NCBI GenBank assembly: GCA_040902195.1
Contig: JBBDXS010000014.1
Span: 124,001-188,000 of the forward strand
DNA: 64,000 nt
Direction of reading: 5' to 3'
Source: JBBDXS01 sp040902195
Lineage (GTDB): Bacteria; Chloroflexota; Dehalococcoidia; DSTF01; RBG-16-68-14
In this document: in pieces, positions 51,655 to 60,802 of the stretch
How the letters are laid out: each line of letters begins with the position of its first letter
Position numbering within the stretch: position 1 is the stretch's first letter
The notes under the pieces: generated by a model
Databases searched by the model: none
Seen by the model: the letters and a program-made list of their open reading frames with translations, nothing else
Told to the model about the DNA's origin: nothing
Made by a program: the position numbers and the translations under genes

Positions 51655-54600
51655 GTGCAGAAGATTGCTCCGGCGGACCAGGACGCACGCGACCGCATCG
51701 AGACGGACCTCGACGCGACGCTGTTCGTCGAGGCGGGCGCGGGCACCGGCAAGACGCACGAGCTGATCGAGCGGATGCTCGGCTTGATCGCAAGCGGCAA
51801 GGCGGAGCTACGCAAGATCGCAGCGATCACGTTCACCGAGGCTGCGGCCGCGGAGCTGCGCGACCGCGTCCGCGGGCGGCTCGAAGGCGCAGCGATGGAC
51901 GAGGAGCTGTCGGAGGAGGAGCGGGAGCGCTGCCGGGTCGCGCTCACGCAGGTCGACGGCACCGCGATCGAGACGCTACACGGCTTCGCGCAGCGGATCC
52001 TGACCGAGCACCCCCTCGAGGCAGGGCTGCCGCCGTTCATCGAGGTGCAGGACGAGATACGCGCCTCGATCGCGTTCGACGAGCGCTGGACGGCGATGCT
52101 GGACGATCTGCTCGAGGACGAATCGCTGGAAGACGTACTGCTCCGCGCCTTCCTGCTGGGCATTGAGCACGACGACCTGCGCGAGATCGCGAAAGTGTTT
52201 CACGAGAACTGGGACCGGATCGAAGACGCGCACATCGACATCGTGGAGGCGCCGATACTCGACACGAGCGCGCTCGAACGCGCGCTGGACGCCCTGTGCA
52301 GCCTGCGCTCCCACTGCGATGTCGCTGACGACCTGCTCCTCAAGCACCTCGACCGCGTCGCTCGCTACCGCTCGCGTTTGGAGAAGGCGGAAGCGAACTT
52401 CGACAAGCTGCGGATCGTCGGCGAGGCGCAGGCGATCAAGTCGCGCAGCGGGAGAAACGAACACTGGCGCGGCATTGAGGTATCAGAGGTCCGGCGAGAG
52501 TGCGACCGCGTCGATGCCGCCCGAGAGGAGCTCGTTACGGCGCAGCGCGTGGCGGTACTAGGGCCGATATTGACCGCGATCAGTAATCGCGTGCTGGCCT
52601 ATGCGGAGGACCGGCGCCGCCAGGGACGCCTGGAGTTTCACGACCTGCTCGTGCAGGCGCGCGACCTGCTGCGCAACGATGCGTCAGTGCGCAAGGCCGT
52701 ACGCGAGCAGTACACGCATCTCCTCATCGATGAGTTCCAGGACACCGACCCGCTGCAGATCGAGATCGCCGTCCTGATCGCGCAGCCGGAACGCGACCCT
52801 CCCCTATCGTGGCACGAAGCCGAGATCGAGGAAGGACGGCTGTTCTTCGTCGGCGACCCGAAGCAGTCGATCTACCGCTTCCGTCGCGCCGACATCGAGC
52901 TGTACAGCAGAGCACAGCAGCGGCTCTCGAAGCAGACGGTGCGTCTGACGCAGAACTTCCGTTCGGCGCGTCCGGTCATCGACTGGGTGAACTACATCTT
53001 CGAACTGATGATGGCGCCCGATTCGCTGGACGGCGCAAACCTAGGCCAGGCGCCGTACGTGCGGCTGGACCACTCGTGGGAGGCGCCGGACGGCGCGCTG
53101 ACTGTTCGCGCGATCGGCAAGCCGTGGGACGGCAACGTGGCGGAAGTCCGCGAGCGAGAGGCGCGGGAGATCGCGCGCGTGATCCGCTCCGCGAAGACCG
53201 ATGGCTGGCTCGTCGCGAGGACGGACGCGCAAGGAGAGCGCCACCACGCGCCGGCGAAGTACGCCGACATCGCGCTGCTGCTGCCGACGCGCACGCCGCT
53301 CCCGCAGCTCGAGGAGGCGCTGGAGGAGGCCGGCATCCCGTACCGCGTCGAGAGCCAGTCGCTGGTGTACGACACGCAGGAGGTGCGAGACGTGCTCTCG
53401 ATCCTGCGTGCGCTCGACGACCCGACGGACCAGGTCGCGCTGATCGCGGCCCTGCGCTCGCCCGCGTTCGCGTGCGGCGACGACGACCTGCTGCGCTGGC
53501 ACGAGGCGCGCGGGCGCTGGGACCTCCGGAACGAGCGGCCGGAAGCGGTCCCCGTAGACGATCCGGTCGCGCTGGCGATGGCGGAGCTGTACAAGCTACA
53601 CCGGCGTCGATGGTGGGAGCCGATCAGCGGTGTCGTCGAGGCGGTCATCCGCGAGAGGCGGCTGTTCGAGCTGGGCTTCGCGCAACGGCGCCCTCGGGAA
53701 CGCTGGCAACGCCTTCGATTCGTGCTGGACCAGGCGCGCGCGTTTGCGGAGGCGGGCGGCCGGACGCTCCGCCAGTTTATCGATTGGGCGGAGCGGCAGG
53801 CGCAGGAGGGCACGCGCGTCGTCGAGACGGTCGTGCCCGACCCCGATGACGACGCCGTGCGGATCATGACGATCCACGCGGCGAAGGGGTTGGAGTTCCC
53901 GATCGTACTCCTCGCTGGCCTCAATCTCGAGAAGGGCGGAGGCCGGAGCGACCGCGTCACGGTGCTGTGGGACGCGCAAGGCCGGCCCGAGCTGCGTGGC
54001 GGCAAGAGCGGTGCGCGCTTCGAGACGGCAGGCTATGCGCAGCTATCTGAGCACGAAGAACTGCTCGACGCCCAGGAGAAGGTCCGCGGTCTCTACGTCG
54101 CAGCGACGCGCGCATGCGACCACCTCGTGGTGAGCTTGTATCACCGCGCGAGCAAGAGCGCCCACTCCCACGCTGCCACGCTGCTCGAACACTGCATGGC
54201 CTCGCCCGATCTCTGGGCCCACCTACAAATCGATGAGCTCCCGCCCGCGATCGAAGCGCGCGCCCGGGAGACGTTCGACGACAGCCCGGAACGCCGCGAA
54301 GCGTGGAAGGCAACGCGACAGCAGCGTATCGTCGCGAACGAGCGGGTGCCGGTTGTAGCAGCGACGGAGATCGCGCGCGGCGCCGGCGCGGCCGACGACC
54401 CGAACCTGCACAAGGACCCGCCCGTCGAAGAGGTGCCGCCGTGGAAACGCGGCCGCGCCGGCACGGCCATCGGCCGTGCCGTCCACGCCGTACTGCAGAG
54501 CGTCGATCTCGTTTCTGGCGAGGGCGTGGACGGCGCCGCGCGCGCGCAGGCTGCGGCCGAGGGCATCGCGAACCGGGCTGGCGACGTTGCCCGTATGGTC

Positions 54601-55122
54601 CGGGCAGCTCTGGCATCGAACACCGTGCGAGAGGCCGTGACGGGTCGCTACTGGCGCGAGCTGTATGTCGCCGCACCGATCGATGGGACAGCCATCGAGG
54701 GCTTCGTCGACCTGCTGTACGAAACGCCGGAGGGCCTCGTCGTCGTCGATTACAAAACAGACGCTGTACCGGCGACCGACCGCATCGACGACGCGATCGC
54801 GCGCTACCGGCTGCAGGGCGCGTCGTACGCGCTGGCGCTGGAGCAGGCGCTCGGAAGGCGCGTCACGCGCTGCGTCTTCCTCTTCGTGCAGCCGCGCGAG
54901 GCGGTCGAACGCGAAATCGATGACCTGGTACAGGCCATCGAGGACGCGCGCATGGCGGTCGGGACGTTAGGAAGAGGACGGATCGAGCTTGATGCCCGCC
55001 CGGTAGATGAAGTCGATGATGACCGGGTTGACGAGATCGGGCCGCTCGAGGTGGAAGGCGTGGCGGAGCCGCGGAAAGACGCACAGCTCGGCCTCTGGGA
55101 TCGCGTCGGCGAGGATCGCTGA
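51655..55122 (+). CDS. addA: AddA-like helicase/nuclease subunit
   Basis: A 1155-residue UvrD-family helicase with nuclease, partner of AddB in break repair. Walker A is EAGAGTGKT at 26-34, Walker B LLIDEFQDTDPLQ, then LTQNFRSARPV and MTIHAAKGLEFPIVLLAG. The C-terminal nuclease has VVVDYKTDAV at about 1028-1037. It starts at GTG 51655. The last 52 codons (from 54967) run antisense across the end of a convergent hydrolase gene and look unlike normal AddA, so the original stop has probably been lost. Confidence 0.92.
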   Translation: MQKIAPADQDARDRIETDLDATLFVEAGAGTGKTHELIERMLGLIASGKAELRKIAAITFTEAAAAELRDRVRGRLEGAAMDEELSEEERERCRVALTQVDGTAIETLHGFAQRILTEHPLEAGLPPFIEVQDEIRASIAFDERWTAMLDDLLEDESLEDVLLRAFLLGIEHDDLREIAKVFHENWDRIEDAHIDIVEAPILDTSALERALDALCSLRSHCDVADDLLLKHLDRVARYRSRLEKAEANFDKLRIVGEAQAIKSRSGRNEHWRGIEVSEVRRECDRVDAAREELVTAQRVAVLGPILTAISNRVLAYAEDRRRQGRLEFHDLLVQARDLLRNDASVRKAVREQYTHLLIDEFQDTDPLQIEIAVLIAQPERDPPLSWHEAEIEEGRLFFVGDPKQSIYRFRRADIELYSRAQQRLSKQTVRLTQNFRSARPVIDWVNYIFELMMAPDSLDGANLGQAPYVRLDHSWEAPDGALTVRAIGKPWDGNVAEVREREAREIARVIRSAKTDGWLVARTDAQGERHHAPAKYADIALLLPTRTPLPQLEEALEEAGIPYRVESQSLVYDTQEVRDVLSILRALDDPTDQVALIAALRSPAFACGDDDLLRWHEARGRWDLRNERPEAVPVDDPVALAMAELYKLHRRRWWEPISGVVEAVIRERRLFELGFAQRRPRERWQRLRFVLDQARAFAEAGGRTLRQFIDWAERQAQEGTRVVETVVPDPDDDAVRIMTIHAAKGLEFPIVLLAGLNLEKGGGRSDRVTVLWDAQGRPELRGGKSGARFETAGYAQLSEHEELLDAQEKVRGLYVAATRACDHLVVSLYHRASKSAHSHAATLLEHCMASPDLWAHLQIDELPPAIEARARETFDDSPERREAWKATRQQRIVANERVPVVAATEIARGAGAADDPNLHKDPPVEEVPPWKRGRAGTAIGRAVHAVLQSVDLVSGEGVDGAARAQAAAEGIANRAGDVARMVRAALASNTVREAVTGRYWRELYVAAPIDGTAIEGFVDLLYETPEGLVVVDYKTDAVPATDRIDDAIARYRLQGASYALALEQALGRRVTRCVFLFVQPREAVEREIDDLVQAIEDARMAVGTLGRGRIELDARPVDEVDDDRVDEIGPLEVEGVAEPRKDAQLGLWDRVGEDR

Positions 55123-55803
55123 GTTCTCCGGATCGATCAAGCCGTCCTCGTCACCCGTAATGACCAGCGTCGGCGCGGCGAGGCTCGACAGGCGATCGAA
55201 CGCGTCGTGGGCGTGGACGGCGTCCGCCTGGCGGCGCAGGCCATGCGGCGCGGGCGGAAAGCGAATGATCGAGAGCACAAAGTCCTGTAGCGCGCTCTCC
55301 GATCGCAGCAACGCCTCGTCCGTCCAGAGACGCTTGAGGAAGTCGGAGAACCATTCGAGGTCGGGCCCCTGCTCTGCGAACGTCTCGCGGAACTGCGCGA
55401 TGTCGTCGCGCAGGCGATCGATGCCCGCCGACCGGTTACCGCCCGGAGTCGTGCAGCCAAGGATGAGCGCACCAACGCGCTCGGGATTCGCGATCGCCAG
55501 CTCTTGCGCGACCATGCCGCCCAACGAGATGCCGAGCACGTGGGCTCGCTCGATGCCGAGCGTATCCATCAGGCCGGCCACGTCGCCGGCCATCTGCGCC
55601 GTCGAGAACGGCGCATCCGGCGCCGACGTGCGGCCGACGCCCCGGTTGTCAAAGACGGTCAGCTGAAAACGCTGCGCGAGGCCGGGGATCTGCGGACGCC
55701 ACGTCGCGGCGTTCCCTCCCCAACCCATAATGAGCACCAGCGGCTCGCCGGAGCCGTACTGCTCGTAATACATCTCGATGCCGTTGGTACTGATCGTAGG
55801 CAT
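54967..55803 (-). CDS. Alpha/beta hydrolase
   Basis: A 278-residue alpha/beta-hydrolase. GWGGNAATW is the oxyanion loop, GISLGG the nucleophile elbow, GDEDGLIDPEN the acidic site and RHAFHLERPD the histidine. ATG 55803 begins the fold; a longer frame adds unconvincing codons. Its 3' end overlaps addA by 156 bases on the opposite strand. It lies next to the PHA genes, so an ester linked to storage metabolism is possible but unproven. Confidence 0.87.
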   Translation of the reverse strand: MPTISTNGIEMYYEQYGSGEPLVLIMGWGGNAATWRPQIPGLAQRFQLTVFDNRGVGRTSAPDAPFSTAQMAGDVAGLMDTLGIERAHVLGISLGGMVAQELAIANPERVGALILGCTTPGGNRSAGIDRLRDDIAQFRETFAEQGPDLEWFSDFLKRLWTDEALLRSESALQDFVLSIIRFPPAPHGLRRQADAVHAHDAFDRLSSLAAPTLVITGDEDGLIDPENSAILADAIPEAELCVFPRLRHAFHLERPDLVNPVIIDFIYRAGIKLDPSSS

Positions 55804-55813
55804 GCACACATCC

Positions 55814-55833
55814 CGTAGGGGGATACCCCTACG
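55814..55833. repeat. CGTAGGGG palindrome
   Basis: CGTAGGGG and CCCCTACG with a GATA loop, just upstream of the hydrolase start. Confidence 0.6.
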
Positions 55834-55979
55834 AGATGATCGGCAGGCCGAGAAGCAGTCATGAGGGGCGATGACAAGCCAGCAGGGGCGCATGCCTGCC
55901 CGCCGCGGGAGGGGCTCGCGCGCAGTCCCGAGCATGAGAAGCTTCTGGCTGCCCGTTGACTAGTTGAAGGCTGAGTGGG

Positions 55980-57065
55980 CTAGACCGACCGTCGCGCCAG
56001 CCACTCGTTGACCGTAGGCCAGAGGCGGAGGATGGCGTTGGCGCCAGAGATCAGGCTCACATGTCCGCCGCGCACGTGCATGTCCTGCTTGTCGCTGCTC
56101 CCAAGGAGCGACGTCAGCGACCGCGTCGCGTCGTACGGGACCATGTGGTCGAACTCCGCCATCGCGTTGAGGACGGAGCAGCGCACACGGCAGAGCTCGA
56201 TACGGCGGCCGCCGAGCTCGAACTCGTTCTTCATGAGCTTGTTCCCCTGCACGAGCTCTTTGATGAACTGCCGGTACGTCTCGCCCGGGAACGGGATCTG
56301 GTCCGTCACCCACCGATAGCGCACCCGCCAGTTGTAGACGTACTGCTCGTCCCAAAGGTTGTCCCAGAGGCGCGTATAGCCGAGCATCCGGTCGAATGGG
56401 CGCAACGCCTCCAACGTCGAACGGATGAACTCCGCCGGGATGTTGCCGAACGTGTCAACGACTTTATCGACGTCAAACCAACGCGGGTCGGCCCAACGAC
56501 GGAGCAGCCCCATGCCTTCGAAGTCCACCGGGGTCGCGACCGAGACGAGGTTCTTGAGCGGCGCTCCTGGAAATGCGCCCGCGTACATCAGGGCGAAGAG
56601 CCCGCCCATGCAGTAGCCGATGAACGAGTAGTCCTCTTCCTTCGTCACGCGCTGCACGTGCTCCATGGCTGCGGGCAAGAAATCGAGGACGTAGTCTTCC
56701 AGCCGCAGTGAGTGGTCTTCAGGACGCGGCACGCCCCAATCGACCATGAACACGTCGAACCCCTGCTTGAGCAGGTACTCGACGAAGCTCTGGCCCGGCA
56801 CAAGATCGAGAATGTAGGGCTTGCTGACCAGCGACATGACGAAGACTACCGGCACGCGGTAGACCTCCTCCGTGATGGGACGGTAGCGGTAGAGACGGAA
56901 TGTGCCGCGACTGTAGATGACGTCCTTCGGCGTGAGGCCGACAGGAGGCTCGTTGCGGCGGAGCAGGACGTCGAGGCTTCGCTCTGAGCGGTCGACGGTG
57001 AGCCGGGCCTCGCGCCGGAGTTGCTGCGCGAGTGAGATGCCCGTGTCCGCTGCTTGGTTGACCAT
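55980..57065 (-). CDS. phaC: Class III PHA synthase catalytic subunit
   Basis: A 361-residue polyhydroxyalkanoate synthase that polymerises hydroxyacyl-CoA. The lipase-like box GYCMGG has catalytic Cys152, with Asp306 (AEFDHMVP) and His335 (GGHVSLISG) completing the triad. The length matches class III PhaC, which needs a second subunit. That role fits the PhaE-like gene 84 bases upstream on the same strand. Confidence 0.94.
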   Translation of the reverse strand: MVNQAADTGISLAQQLRREARLTVDRSERSLDVLLRRNEPPVGLTPKDVIYSRGTFRLYRYRPITEEVYRVPVVFVMSLVSKPYILDLVPGQSFVEYLLKQGFDVFMVDWGVPRPEDHSLRLEDYVLDFLPAAMEHVQRVTKEEDYSFIGYCMGGLFALMYAGAFPGAPLKNLVSVATPVDFEGMGLLRRWADPRWFDVDKVVDTFGNIPAEFIRSTLEALRPFDRMLGYTRLWDNLWDEQYVYNWRVRYRWVTDQIPFPGETYRQFIKELVQGNKLMKNEFELGGRRIELCRVRCSVLNAMAEFDHMVPYDATRSLTSLLGSSDKQDMHVRGGHVSLISGANAILRLWPTVNEWLARRSV

Positions 57066-57149
57066 CGATCTCCGCCGTTTCCGCCCGCGGCTCCCGGCCG
57101 CGAATGCTGGGAGACAGGTCGGGCCCGCTTTCGCAGGCCCGGCAGGCTG

Positions 57150-57581
57150 CTACCGCCGGAGTTCCTCAGGAATCGCCCCGGCGGCGACGCCTTCCTCAGG
57201 CGCGGAGTAGGCCGGCGGCTGTCGATTCCGGCTCGGCTCCTCAACAGGGGCCTCAGCAGGCTGCCCGTCGACGTGATCGGCCGCGATCTGGAGCGTCTGC
57301 TCGATACGTGCGAGGCGCTCCTGGATGTCACGCAACGTTTCGCCCAAAGAGACGAGCTCCGCGCGGCTAGGCATGTTCATGAAGGTGAGGTAGCGCTGCA
57401 TGAACTCGGCCATCAGGCGCTGAGACGAGACGTACAGCTCCATAAATCCGGCCATCGTTCGAGCGGTGGCTTCCGAGCCCATCGTGTCGTTGGTAAAGGA
57501 GTTGAACTGGCGCTCGGTCTGGGTGAGCCAGTCGCGCCACAACTGCATGACATCGGGCCCTTGGCTGGGCTGCTCGGACAT
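57150..57581 (-). CDS. phaE: PhaE-like PHA synthase subunit
   Basis: A 143-residue helical protein from ATG 57581, with GAGGTGAT just upstream. A central part with MELYVSSQRLMAEFMQRYL and a coiled-coil stretch (LGETLRDIQERLARIEQTLQ region) resembles PhaE/PhaR-type partners of class III synthase. A Pro/Glu-rich tail follows. It is shorter than most PhaE proteins (around 350), so it could be a PhaR-sized variant. Its position directly before phaC supports the call. Confidence 0.75.
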   Translation of the reverse strand: MSEQPSQGPDVMQLWRDWLTQTERQFNSFTNDTMGSEATARTMAGFMELYVSSQRLMAEFMQRYLTFMNMPSRAELVSLGETLRDIQERLARIEQTLQIAADHVDGQPAEAPVEEPSRNRQPPAYSAPEEGVAAGAIPEELRR

Positions 57582-57602
57582 AAGATCACCTCGTTTTGCG
57601 TG

Positions 57603-57641
57603 CCAAGCGGATGCGGCCAAGCGCGGCGTGGCGCCGCTTGG
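57603..57641 (-). promoter_or_regulatory. Hairpin in the phaE leader
   Basis: CCAAGCGG and CCGCTTGG form a perfect eight-base stem between the predicted promoter and the phaE binding site. It could be an operator or translational control element. Confidence 0.35.
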
Positions 57642-57648
57642 GGAGGTC

Positions 57649-57677
57649 ATTTTGACATTTTTTGCCCAGGTTTGCAA
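57649..57677 (-). promoter_or_regulatory. Promoter of phaE-phaC
   Basis: On the minus strand TTGCAA and CAAAAT are separated by 17 bases, each matching four of six consensus bases. Confidence 0.45.
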
Positions 57678-57707
57678 GGCAGGTCCGCATGCAAGATTGT
57701 TAGAACG

Positions 57708-57721
57708 CGTAAAGATTTACG
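57708..57721. promoter_or_regulatory. Possible operator in the phaE/phasin divergent region
   Basis: CGTAAA and TTTACG form a perfect inverted repeat with a two-base centre, midway between the divergent promoters. It may bind a PHA-responsive regulator, but none is encoded here. Confidence 0.3.
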
Positions 57722-57739
57722 CTTACTTTACGGAAAGCC

Positions 57740-57768
57740 TTGACCTAACGCGATAAGCCACTCATCAT
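57740..57768 (+). promoter_or_regulatory. Promoter of the phasin gene
   Basis: TTGACC and CATCAT separated by 17 bases. The gene also has the best ribosome binding site in the window (AAGGAGGG, 57801-57808). Confidence 0.45.
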
Positions 57769-57816
57769 GGCTACTACAGGCTACGCTCTCGGGAGCCACC
57801 AAGGAGGGTACCTACT

Positions 57817-58131
57817 ATGGCCGGCAACGACGCCGCACAGAAGATCTTCGAGGCGTTGAACGAGAGCTCCGATGCGTTCATCGACGCCGTCCGCGCATCC
57901 AACGACCGCGGCCATCGCTTCTCCGCCGCCGTCATCGAGCAGGCGCAAGAAAGCCAGCGCGAGACCGTCGAGTTCATTAAGAAATGGGCGTCGGCGCCGT
58001 TCGACTTCAGCGGCCTGTTCGCCTCTGTGGTCGAATCCACAACGAAGGCGCAAGGCCGGGCGCTCGATGGCACACGCCTGATGTTCACGGAGATGGGCGA
58101 AGCGCAAAAGGAAACGCGCGAGGTCGTCTAG
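57817..58131 (+). CDS. Phasin-like PHA granule protein, N-terminal part before an in-frame stop
   Basis: A 104-residue amphipathic helical protein with the pattern of phasins (FEALNESSDAFIDAVRASND, then repeated Glu/Gln/Ala helices), which coat PHA granules. A TAG at 58129-58131 ends it, but the same frame continues with equally phasin-like sequence to 58293. The intact protein would be about 158 residues. It is divergent from phaE-phaC and strongly expressed by the look of its start signals. Confidence 0.75.
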   Translation: MAGNDAAQKIFEALNESSDAFIDAVRASNDRGHRFSAAVIEQAQESQRETVEFIKKWASAPFDFSGLFASVVESTTKAQGRALDGTRLMFTEMGEAQKETREVV

Positions 58132-58134
58132 CGT

Positions 58135-58293
58135 ATGGTGACGGCAAACCGCAAGGTGAACGAGGCGACCGTCGAGTTGGCGCGCGGGATGTTCAGCCGC
58201 GCCGGCGAAGCAGTCCAATCGATAACCGACGGCAACGGGCGCAAGGCCCGGACGCCAGAGCCCGCCTCGCCACCCACAAGCTCCGGACTCTAG
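58135..58293 (+). pseudogene. C-terminal part of the phasin gene after the stop
   Basis: In the same frame as 57817-58131, ATG 58135 opens 52 codons (VTANRKVNEATVELARGMFS, then QSITDGNG and a Pro/Ser tail) that continue the helical pattern. It has no ribosome binding site of its own. It may be translated only by readthrough or re-initiation, or may be dead. Confidence 0.55.
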
Positions 58294-58313
58294 TCAACCG
58301 AAGCCGCAGCGCG

Positions 58314-58343
58314 AAAAAAAGCGGCCGAGGGCAAGCCGGCCGC
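58314..58343 (-). terminator. Intrinsic terminator of the lipase gene
   Basis: On the minus strand a GCGGCCG/CGGCCGC stem is followed by seven Ts. It lies 25 bases after the lipase stop. Confidence 0.85.
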
Positions 58344-58367
58344 CAGTGTGCGTATCTCCGTGGGGAC

Positions 58368-59162
58368 CTACGCGGAGCTCTTGGCCTTGCGGCGCTGCTG
58401 CTGGACATTCGTAGCCAGCAGGTCGGCAATGCGGCGATACGCCTGGGGGTTGAAGGCGAGCCCGGCGTGCGTGCCGGAAACCCTTGTGTTCAGCTCTTCG
58501 TCGTCCTCGATGCAGCTTCGCCAATCCACCACTCCATCCGTCGTCGTATAGATAGCCGCGTGGTCGACGCTAGGCGGCAGATCCATACGGACAGCGTTGG
58601 CAAACTCGCAGGTGCAGGCGCCGGTGTAGCAGTCCGGGTTTCGGGCCTTCCCGTTCTTCTTCTGACTCCGAATACGCTGCCGCACGAAGCCTGCCGCGGC
58701 GAGGATCATCGGATGGACCCGAATGTCTCGGAACGGCGACGCCAGGCAGATCACCTGATCGACCTGCTCCGGACGCAGGACGCCAGCGCTCCGGGCCAGG
58801 AGGCCCCCGAGGCTGTGCCCAACGAGGTGGAGTTTCTGCCCGGTCTCCTCATGCGCCTGGTCCATCGTTTCGAAGAGACGCTGAAGGAGCACGTCGGGGC
58901 ATTCGGAGTTGCGGCCGATTCGAGAGTAGTACGGCTGGTAGCCGATGCGGCGAAGCCAGTAGTAGAGCTCGAAGAGGTAGTTGTCGGACCCCAGGAAGCC
59001 TGGTATGACAACAACCGGCTCGCCGTGGCCTCTGGGGACCCCAAGTCCGTAGTAGACCGGCGATACCCGGAGGGCCAGCCAGTCGACTCCGAAGAGCGCC
59101 TCGCGCCAAAGAGGCACCGAGGCCGGCTGGAGCATAGTGGGACCGCTTTGCGCAACGCTCAA
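58368..59162 (-). CDS. Lipase/esterase-like alpha/beta hydrolase
   Basis: A 264-residue alpha/beta-hydrolase. VVIPGFLGSDNYL holds the oxyanion part, GHSLGG (Ser117) the nucleophile and SGTHAGLAFN probably the histidine. Two cysteines in DCYTGACTCEF may pair. The start is TTG 59162 with a GGAGGGGGAG stretch eleven bases upstream; ATG 59135 is the alternative. Placed among PHA and wax-ester genes, it may degrade stored polymer or lipid, but no depolymerase-specific motif is seen. Confidence 0.8.
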   Translation of the reverse strand: MSVAQSGPTMLQPASVPLWREALFGVDWLALRVSPVYYGLGVPRGHGEPVVVIPGFLGSDNYLFELYYWLRRIGYQPYYSRIGRNSECPDVLLQRLFETMDQAHEETGQKLHLVGHSLGGLLARSAGVLRPEQVDQVICLASPFRDIRVHPMILAAAGFVRQRIRSQKKNGKARNPDCYTGACTCEFANAVRMDLPPSVDHAAIYTTTDGVVDWRSCIEDDEELNTRVSGTHAGLAFNPQAYRRIADLLATNVQQQRRKAKSSA

Positions 59163-59332
59163 GAGACGGACACTCCCCCTCCTACGTCAACGAGTCCGTT
59201 ACTGGAATATAACACACCAGTCAAATGGCGAGCGAGGCACGAGAGCCCCCGCCTGCTGGACGTAACAATACCATACGCAGTACAGTGTGTAGACCATTTC
59301 GGCCTACGAGGCGAGCAAGAGGCTACGCTGCC

Positions 59333-60802
59333 ATGCCAGGGAAGCTAACGCGCCGAATGAGCGCCACAGACGCGGCCTTCCTCTATCTAGAGAGGCCGCA
59401 CGCCCCGCTCCATATCGGTTCGCTAGGTGTGTACGAGGGACGGATCCCGTTCGACCGGTTCCTTTCACACATCGATTCACGAATGCCCCTCATCCCGCGC
59501 TACCGGCAGCGGGCTGTCTTTCCGCCGTTCAATCTCGCCCACCCAACCTGGGAAGACGATCCGAACTTCAACGTTCGTAATCACATCTTCGAAGTCCAGC
59601 TGCCGGCGCCCGCCACGACAGAGCAGCTCCTTGAGCTTTCGACGAAGATCTTTTCGGAGCCGCTCGATCGATCGAAGCCGCTGTGGGAGATGTACATCAT
59701 CCATGGCATCGAGGACGGTAACTCCGCGATCCTGTCGAAAGTACACCACTGCATGGTCGATGGCGTCTCGGGCATCGAGCTGCTGCTAGCAGTCGTCGAC
59801 ATTACACCGGAGCCCGCGCCGCCACCGGAGCCGACGCCCTGGGAACCAGCACCGCTTCCCAGCTCATCAACGATGTTGAACGACGCGGTCTGGGACAACA
59901 TGCAGCAGCAGATGGACTTCTGGCGCGAGCTGCTGCAGACCGCCGTCGATCCGATGACGCGCTGGCGTCAAGCGCAGGAGACCGTGCGCGCGTTCCGCAC
60001 GTCGTCTCCGTGGGCGTTCCGTCCCGCGCCGCAGACCCCGTTCTCAATGCCGCTCTGCAAGGACCGGCGCGTCGCCGTGACGGAAGTATCGTTCCCGGAG
60101 ATCCGCGAGATCCGCAGCTCGCTGGGCGGCACGGTCAACGACGTGGTGCTCGCGGTACTCACGGGAGCGTTGCGGCGCTACTTTCTGTCGCACGGGCACA
60201 GCGTCGAGGGCGTAGAGCTACGCGTAGGCGTGCCCGTGAACGTGCGCCTCGAAGACGAGAAGGGCGCGCTGGGCAATCGAATCTCGGCGATGATGCCGAC
60301 GCTGCCGCTGGGCGAGCCGGACGCCGCGACGCGGCTGCGCTTGATCAAAGACCAGGTCAACTACCTGAAAACCGAAAACCAGGCGAGCGCTTTTGAGCTG
60401 CTCTCGCGGTTCGCAACGCTGGTGCCCGTGCCAATCCAGGCGATGGGCATCGCTTCCAACAACATGGTGAACCTGATCTGCACCAACGTCCCAGGCCCAA
60501 TGATCCCGCTCTACAGCGTGGGACACTTGCTGCTGGCCCACTACCCGTTCGTGCCGCTGAGCCTGAACATGGGCCTCGGCGTCGGCGTGACCAGTTACAA
60601 CCAGAAGCTCTTCTTCGGACTGATGGCCGACCCGCACGCGATACCGGACCTGGAGACGCTGCGAGGCAACGTGGACGATTCGTTCTTGGAGCTACGTGCC
60701 GCGGCGGGCGTGCGTCCGTCCGAGCTGCCCTCGATCAACGGGCACGGCGGAACGAAGGCGCCGGAGACGGCGCGGGCGGGAACGACAGGTCCGGCGAGCT
60801 AG
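59333..60802 (+). CDS. Wax ester synthase/diacylglycerol acyltransferase
   Basis: A 489-residue WS/DGAT enzyme that joins acyl-CoA to an alcohol or diacylglycerol to make neutral lipid. The N-terminal signature MSATDAAFLYLE and the active-site HHCMVDG (138-144) are clear, with NVPGPM near the end as in the family. I start at ATG 59333, where the family N-terminus begins; an earlier ATG (59225) adds 36 unlikely residues. Its stop overlaps the convergent acetyltransferase by four bases. Confidence 0.92.
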   Translation: MPGKLTRRMSATDAAFLYLERPHAPLHIGSLGVYEGRIPFDRFLSHIDSRMPLIPRYRQRAVFPPFNLAHPTWEDDPNFNVRNHIFEVQLPAPATTEQLLELSTKIFSEPLDRSKPLWEMYIIHGIEDGNSAILSKVHHCMVDGVSGIELLLAVVDITPEPAPPPEPTPWEPAPLPSSSTMLNDAVWDNMQQQMDFWRELLQTAVDPMTRWRQAQETVRAFRTSSPWAFRPAPQTPFSMPLCKDRRVAVTEVSFPEIREIRSSLGGTVNDVVLAVLTGALRRYFLSHGHSVEGVELRVGVPVNVRLEDEKGALGNRISAMMPTLPLGEPDAATRLRLIKDQVNYLKTENQASAFELLSRFATLVPVPIQAMGIASNNMVNLICTNVPGPMIPLYSVGHLLLAHYPFVPLSLNMGLGVGVTSYNQKLFFGLMADPHAIPDLETLRGNVDDSFLELRAAAGVRPSELPSINGHGGTKAPETARAGTTGPAS

